Shown here piece after piece: positions 60,402 to 64,000 of a stretch of 64,000 bases of DNA (position 1 is its first letter; each line of letters starts with the position of its first letter). A program made the position numbers and the translations under genes. Source of the stretch: Nocardia sienata NBRC 100364 (GTDB lineage: Bacteria; Actinomycetota; Actinomycetes; Mycobacteriales; Mycobacteriaceae); assembly GCF_001613205.1 (NCBI RefSeq), contig NZ_BDBX01000021.1, forward strand, positions 124,001-188,000. The letters run 5' to 3'. The notes beneath the pieces are model-generated. The model made no database searches. It saw nothing but the letters and a program-made list of their open reading frames with translations, and was not told the origin of the DNA.

Positions 60402-61592
60402 CTATCCGGCGACCAGAGCGGCCGAGGGCACTCCCGTGGTCGCCGCACGGTACCGGTGACTCCGCTTGCCGAAGGTCGGGTGGCTGATGGCCCAGCCGCT
60501 GGTCGCCACGATCGCCGCCTTGACCAGGGCCGCCGGCCGGCCGCGCAATGCCCCGGACTTCGCGCCGGCGTCACCGTCGACCAGCTGGAAGATCCCGTCC
60601 TTGCGGCCGAGGCCGATGTGGTTGCCGACATAGGTCAGCGCGGTCGTCTCGACCTTGCGCCCGGTCCGGTCCCCGATGATCGCGGCCGTCGCCTGCATAC
60701 CGGTGAATCCCGCCGAAGCGCACGACATCGGCAACGGCCGGCCGTTGTCACCGATGACGAAGGCGCTGTCACCGGCCACGTAGACATCGGGGTGCGAGAC
60801 CGAACGCATCTGACGGTCGACTCTGATCTGTCCGCCTGCCACCACTTCGAGGCCGCTGGCGGCGGCAATCGGATGGACGGCGAAACCGGCGGTCCACACG
60901 GTCGCGTCGGATGCGAAAACGGTGCCGTCGGCGGCAACCGCTGCCGACGCCTCGACGCGTTCGATGGTGGTGTGCTGGTGGATCGTGATACCGAACCGGT
61001 CGAAGGCGCGCAGCAGGTGACGGCGAGCCTTCGGCCCCAGCCACCCACCCGGCTCGCCGCCGGTGACGAGATCGACCCGCAGTCCCGGCCGGGCTTCGGC
61101 GATCTCGGTGGCGGTCTCGATCGCGGTCAGATTGCCACCGACCACCAGAACCTTCCCGCCCTCGCCCAATTCGTCCAAGCGGGTACGCAGGCGCAGCGCG
61201 GCCGGCCGCGTGGCCACGTGGAAAGCGTGTTCGGCGACACCCGCGACGCCGTGCTCGGCGGCGGTGCTACCGAGTGCGTACAGGAGAGTGTCGTAGGCGA
61301 GCCGGTCGGCGCCCGCGGCGTCGGCGACTGTGACGTTCCGGCGCTCGGCATCGACGCCGGTCACCCGCGCTGTTCGCAGCCGGATACCGGTGCCCGCGAA
61401 CACCTGCGACAGCGGCCGGTGTGGAAGGTCCCGACCGGCCGCGAGCTGATGCAGGCGCAGCCGCTCCACGAAATCGGGTTCGGCGTTGACGACGGTGATC
61501 TCGAAATCGTCGGAGTGGAGTTGGCGGGCCAGGTATCCGGCGGAGAAGGCTCCGGCGTATCCGGCCCCGAGGACGACGATGCGGTGCGGCAT
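60402..61592 (-). CDS. NAD(P)/FAD-dependent oxidoreductase, ECF41 partner
   Basis: 396-residue NDH-2-like flavoprotein. FAD motif VVLGAGYAGAFSAGYLA, then PDFVERLRLHQLAAG, NAD motif VVGGNLTAIETATEIAEA, ATVWTAGFAV, and VYVAGDSAFV. ECF41 sigma genes are normally linked to a carboxymuconolactone decarboxylase, oxidoreductase or epimerase gene, which is usually the main target; this fits the oxidoreductase type. Paralogue of 26703-27872. Ribosome-binding site AGGAG, ATG 61592, with an ECF41-like promoter 33 nt upstream. Confidence 0.9.
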   Translation of the reverse strand: MPHRIVVLGAGYAGAFSAGYLARQLHSDDFEITVVNAEPDFVERLRLHQLAAGRDLPHRPLSQVFAGTGIRLRTARVTGVDAERRNVTVADAAGADRLAYDTLLYALGSTAAEHGVAGVAEHAFHVATRPAALRLRTRLDELGEGGKVLVVGGNLTAIETATEIAEARPGLRVDLVTGGEPGGWLGPKARRHLLRAFDRFGITIHQHTTIERVEASAAVAADGTVFASDATVWTAGFAVHPIAAASGLEVVAGGQIRVDRQMRSVSHPDVYVAGDSAFVIGDNGRPLPMSCASAGFTGMQATAAIIGDRTGRKVETTALTYVGNHIGLGRKDGIFQLVDGDAGAKSGALRGRPAALVKAAIVATSGWAISHPTFGKRSHRYRAATTGVPSAALVAG

Positions 61593-61624
61593 GGTTCGCT
61601 CCTGTCTGGTTCGCGTGCTTCCTG

Positions 61625-61651
61625 AACGAGACAGCGTGCGAATTCCTGACA
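61625..61651 (-). promoter_or_regulatory. Candidate ECF41 promoter
   Basis: On the minus strand TGTCAGG-N16-CGTT, close to the reported ECF41 promoter TGTCACA-N16-CGTC (5 of 7 and 3 of 4 positions, correct spacer). It precedes the oxidoreductase-sigJ operon, which would make the sigma factor autoregulatory. Confidence 0.5.
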
Positions 61652-61700
61652 GCATCGATCAGTGATGTGGGTCACCTACCGGGCCGCGCCGGCTACACGG

Positions 61701-61727
61701 ACGGCCCCGGTCGAAGACCGGGGCCGT
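61701..61727 (-). terminator. Hairpin terminator after hsaF
   Basis: Perfect 12-bp stem ACGGCCCCGGTC / GACCGGGGCCGT with a 3-nt loop, 54 nt beyond the hsaF stop. It separates the hsa operon from the oxidoreductase-sigJ operon. Confidence 0.7.
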
Positions 61728-61780
61728 CACTCTTCCGGTTCGCCGCGGCGGACTCCGCCACTCGAACCGCCGCGGAACGC

Positions 61781-62827
61781 TCAGGCGGGCTGCTGTTCGG
61801 CCTTCTGCTCGGCCAGCATGGTGAGCGCGATATCTACGATCATGTCCTCCTGACCGCCCACCAGCCGACGCCGGCCGGCCTCCATCAGCAGGGTCCGGAC
61901 ATCGATCCCGTACCGCTCACTTGCCGCCTCGGCATGCCGCAGGAAGCTCGAGTACACCCCGGCGTAGCCGAGAGTGAGGGTTTCCCGGTCCACCCGCACC
62001 GGGCGGTCCTGCAGCGGCCGGACCAGGTCGTCGGCGGCGTCCTGCAACGCGAAGACATCGCAGCCGTGCTTCCAGCCCAGCACATCGGCGACCGCCACGA
62101 ACGCTTCGATCGGAGTGTTGCCCGCACCCGCACCGTGACCGGCCAGCGAGGCGTCGACCCGGGTGACCCCGTTCTCCACGGCCACCACCGAATTCGCCAC
62201 CGACAGCGACAGGTTCTCATGGGCGTGGATACCGAGTTCGGTCGCCGGGTCGAGGACATCGCGGTAGGCCAGGATGCGGTCACGCACACCGTTCATGGTG
62301 AGGCGGCCACCGGAATCGGTGACATAGACGCAGTGCGCGCCATAGCTCTCCATGAGCTTGGCCTGCGCGGCCAACTGCGCCGGTTCGGCCATATGGCTCA
62401 TCATCAGGAATCCGGAGACGTCCATCCCGATCTCCCGGGCGGTGGCGATGTGCTGGGCGGCGACATCGGCCTCCGTGCAATGGGTGGCCACCCGCACCGA
62501 GCGCACACCCAGGCCCCAGGCCCGCCGCAGATCCTCGGCGGTTCCGACACCGGGCAGCAGCAGGCTGGTCAGCCGCGCGTTCTTCAGGTTCGCGGCGGCG
62601 GCCTCGAGCCAGGTCCAGTCGCTGTGCGACCCGGGTCCGTAGTTCACCGAACCGCCGGCCAGACCGTCCCCGTGCGCGACCTCGATGGCGTCGACACCGG
62701 CGGCGTCGAGCGCGGCCACGATCTTGCCGACGTTCTCCGGGGTGATCCGGTGCCGGATGGCGTGCATACCGTCGCGCAGGGTCACGTCCTGGACGAAAAC
62801 GGTCGGCACGGCGTCGGGCTCGCTCAT
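61781..62827 (-). CDS. hsaF: 4-hydroxy-2-oxohexanoate/oxovalerate aldolase
   Basis: 348-residue HMGL-type aldolase (BphI/DmpG/HsaF). It splits 4-hydroxy-2-oxoacids into pyruvate and an aldehyde that is channelled to the partner dehydrogenase. Visible are [14 protein letters not shown] (catalytic Arg and metal Asp, then His), [19 protein letters not shown] (metal-binding His pair), and [14 protein letters not shown]. The ATG overlaps the hsaG stop (ATGA). Gene order hsaE-hsaG-hsaF is that of the cholesterol ring-degradation genes of Mycobacterium tuberculosis. A similar aromatic meta-cleavage pathway is the alternative. Confidence 0.93.
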   Translation of the reverse strand: MSEPDAVPTVFVQDVTLRDGMHAIRHRITPENVGKIVAALDAAGVDAIEVAHGDGLAGGSVNYGPGSHSDWTWLEAAAANLKNARLTSLLLPGVGTAEDLRRAWGLGVRSVRVATHCTEADVAAQHIATAREIGMDVSGFLMMSHMAEPAQLAAQAKLMESYGAHCVYVTDSGGRLTMNGVRDRILAYRDVLDPATELGIHAHENLSLSVANSVVAVENGVTRVDASLAGHGAGAGNTPIEAFVAVADVLGWKHGCDVFALQDAADDLVRPLQDRPVRVDRETLTLGYAGVYSSFLRHAEAASERYGIDVRTLLMEAGRRRLVGGQEDMIVDIALTMLAEQKAEQQPA

Positions 62828-63795
62828 CGGGCACCTTCTTTCTGCTGGGTGTTCTGCGCGATCCGCTCGGCGACCTGCAGTCCGGCCGAGGTCATGATGT
62901 CGAGGTTGCCGGCGTAGGCGGGCAGGTAGTGGGCCGCGCCCTCGACCTCGAGGAACACCGACACCCGATGGGTCGGGAACGAGTCGTTGTCCTTGGCGAG
63001 CAGGGTGTGCACCGGCTGGTCCGAGGGGATCGCGTCGATCTGCACCTCCTGCTTGAGCCGGTAGCCGGGCACGTAGGCCGCCACATCGTCGACCATCTTC
63101 GCCACCGAGGCCTTGATCTGCTCGTGCGAATCGGCGTCGGGGGCGGTCACCAGGCAGAAGACCGTATCGCGCATGATCAGCGGCGGTTCGGCCGGATTCA
63201 GGATGATCACCGCTTTGCCGCGTTCCGCGCCGCCCACGGTTTCGATGGCGTGCGCGGTGGTCTCGGTGAACTCGTCGATATTGGCGCGGGTGCCCGGCCC
63301 GGCGGATTTCGAGGCGATGGAGGCCACGATCTCGGCGTAGGCCACCGGCACCACCCGGGAGACCGCGGCCACGATCGGGATGGTCGCCTGACCACCACAG
63401 GTCACCATGTTCACGTTCGGCGCGTCGAGGTGTTCTTCGAGGTTCACCGGCGGCACCACGAACGGCCCGATGGCGGCGGGGGTCAGATCGATGAGGCGTT
63501 TACCCAGCGGCGCGAGCCGTTCGTGGTTCTGCTTGTGCGCCTTGGCCGAGGTGGCGTCGAAGACGATCTCGATCTCGTCGAAGTTCGGCAGCGCGATCAG
63601 GCCCTCCACCCCTTCGTGAGTGGTGGGCACCTTCAACCGGGCGGCCCGGGCGAGCCCGTCGGACTCCGGGTCGATACCGACCATGGCGCCCATTTCCAGG
63701 AACCGGGAATGGCGCAGCACTTTGATCATCAGGTCGGTGCCGATATTGCCCGATCCGATGATCGCGACCTTGGTGCGCGTGTTGTTGTCACTCAC
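62824..63795 (-). CDS. hsaG: Acylating aldehyde (propanal/acetaldehyde) dehydrogenase
   Basis: 323-residue CoA-acylating dehydrogenase (BphJ/DmpF/HsaG), converting the aldehyde released by HsaF into acyl-CoA. Rossmann motif [13 protein letters not shown] (10-22), DATSAKAH, and nucleophile Cys133 in [15 protein letters not shown]. It forms a channelling complex with the aldolase. GTG 63795 overlaps the hsaE stop (GTGA). Confidence 0.93.
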   Translation of the reverse strand: MSDNNTRTKVAIIGSGNIGTDLMIKVLRHSRFLEMGAMVGIDPESDGLARAARLKVPTTHEGVEGLIALPNFDEIEIVFDATSAKAHKQNHERLAPLGKRLIDLTPAAIGPFVVPPVNLEEHLDAPNVNMVTCGGQATIPIVAAVSRVVPVAYAEIVASIASKSAGPGTRANIDEFTETTAHAIETVGGAERGKAVIILNPAEPPLIMRDTVFCLVTAPDADSHEQIKASVAKMVDDVAAYVPGYRLKQEVQIDAIPSDQPVHTLLAKDNDSFPTHRVSVFLEVEGAAHYLPAYAGNLDIMTSAGLQVAERIAQNTQQKEGAR

Positions 63796-64000
63796 TGGGA
63801 GACCTCCGAAGCGGTGGTGAACGAAGCCGTGACCGTCCCGAGGCCGGAGATGGCGGCGGTGACGGTGGCGCCCGGGTGCAGCGGCCGCATCGGACCGAGC
63901 GCGCCGGAGAGGATCACCTGTCCCGCCCGCAGCGGCTCACCGAAGGTGCGGGCCTGCTGCGCGAGCCAGGACAGGGCGTTGAGCGGGTCGCCGAGGCAGG
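63792..64000 (-). CDS. hsaE: 2-hydroxypenta-2,4-dienoate hydratase, 3' part only
   Basis: Only the last ~68 codons are inside the window; the 5' end lies beyond the right edge. The visible part reads [32 protein letters not shown] and [20 protein letters not shown], the C-terminal part of the 2-keto-4-pentenoate hydratase family (HsaE/BphH/DmpE). It hydrates the 2-hydroxydienoate from ring cleavage to the substrate of HsaF. Overlaps hsaG by 4 nt. Confidence 0.88.
   Translation of the reverse strand, partial: CLGDPLNALSWLAQQARTFGEPLRAGQVILSGALGPMRPLHPGATVTAAISGLGTVTASFTTASEVSQ

Overview
The window is GC-rich actinobacterial DNA, most likely from Nocardia or a close mycolic-acid relative. The evidence is tandem MspA-type outer-membrane porins like the NfpA/NfpB pair of Nocardia farcinica, IdeR/DmdR-type iron boxes, KstR-type steroid boxes, GTG starts with ATGA/GTGA overlaps, and probable leaderless mRNAs.

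Layout. 1-15.2 kb is an iron locus: an aryl-acid AMP ligase cut by the left edge, then (minus strand) a free aryl carrier protein, a siderophore-interacting flavoreductase, an MFS exporter, a binding lipoprotein and a DhbF-like NRPS (C-A-PCP-C-A-PCP-TE). An ATPase and two FecCD permeases lie upstream. Iron boxes precede the NRPS operon and the permease operon. Together these make, export, re-import and reduce a catechol siderophore. 15.6-17 kb holds the two porins. 17.3-24.8 kb holds yaeQ, an MFS protein, a NarL/LiaS-type two-component pair, a three-gene operon (KhtT-like regulator, CBS protein, ArsB/NhaD transporter) and a luciferase-like monooxygenase. 25-33.4 kb is mixed: a WGR/beta-propeller protein, an NDH-2-like enzyme, proline iminopeptidase, a SnoaL-like protein, AlkB, a secreted lipase and a GNAT. 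33.6-36.6 kb has a CAU-anticodon tRNA, a Ddn-like protein, an AT-richer gap, a Gly/Cys-rich small membrane protein beside a GRDP-like protein, and DedA.

36.6-45.7 kb is a sterol-catabolism block: an aldehyde dehydrogenase, two DUF35/OB-fold proteins, Ltp4- and Ltp3-like proteins, an SCP-x thiolase, a TetR and an acyl-CoA ligase. KstR-type boxes sit at the divergent ALDH/DUF35 promoter and upstream of the ligase gene. 45.7-51.2 kb has a LysR/SDR pair and a glucarate-type module (kdgD, ketoglutarate-semialdehyde dehydrogenase, LysR). 51.2-61.6 kb has several regulator-target pairs with visible operators (Rrf2/oxidoreductase, GntR/MFS, TetR/GNAT, TetR/membrane protein) and an ECF41-type sigma factor with its oxidoreductase partner. 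61.8-64 kb is hsaE-hsaG-hsaF, the last steps of steroid-ring meta-cleavage.

Gene remnants were found for RelE, MerR and the alkB 3' end. Nothing in the window looks like an intact prophage, IS element or CRISPR array. All family calls are by eye, without database searches.
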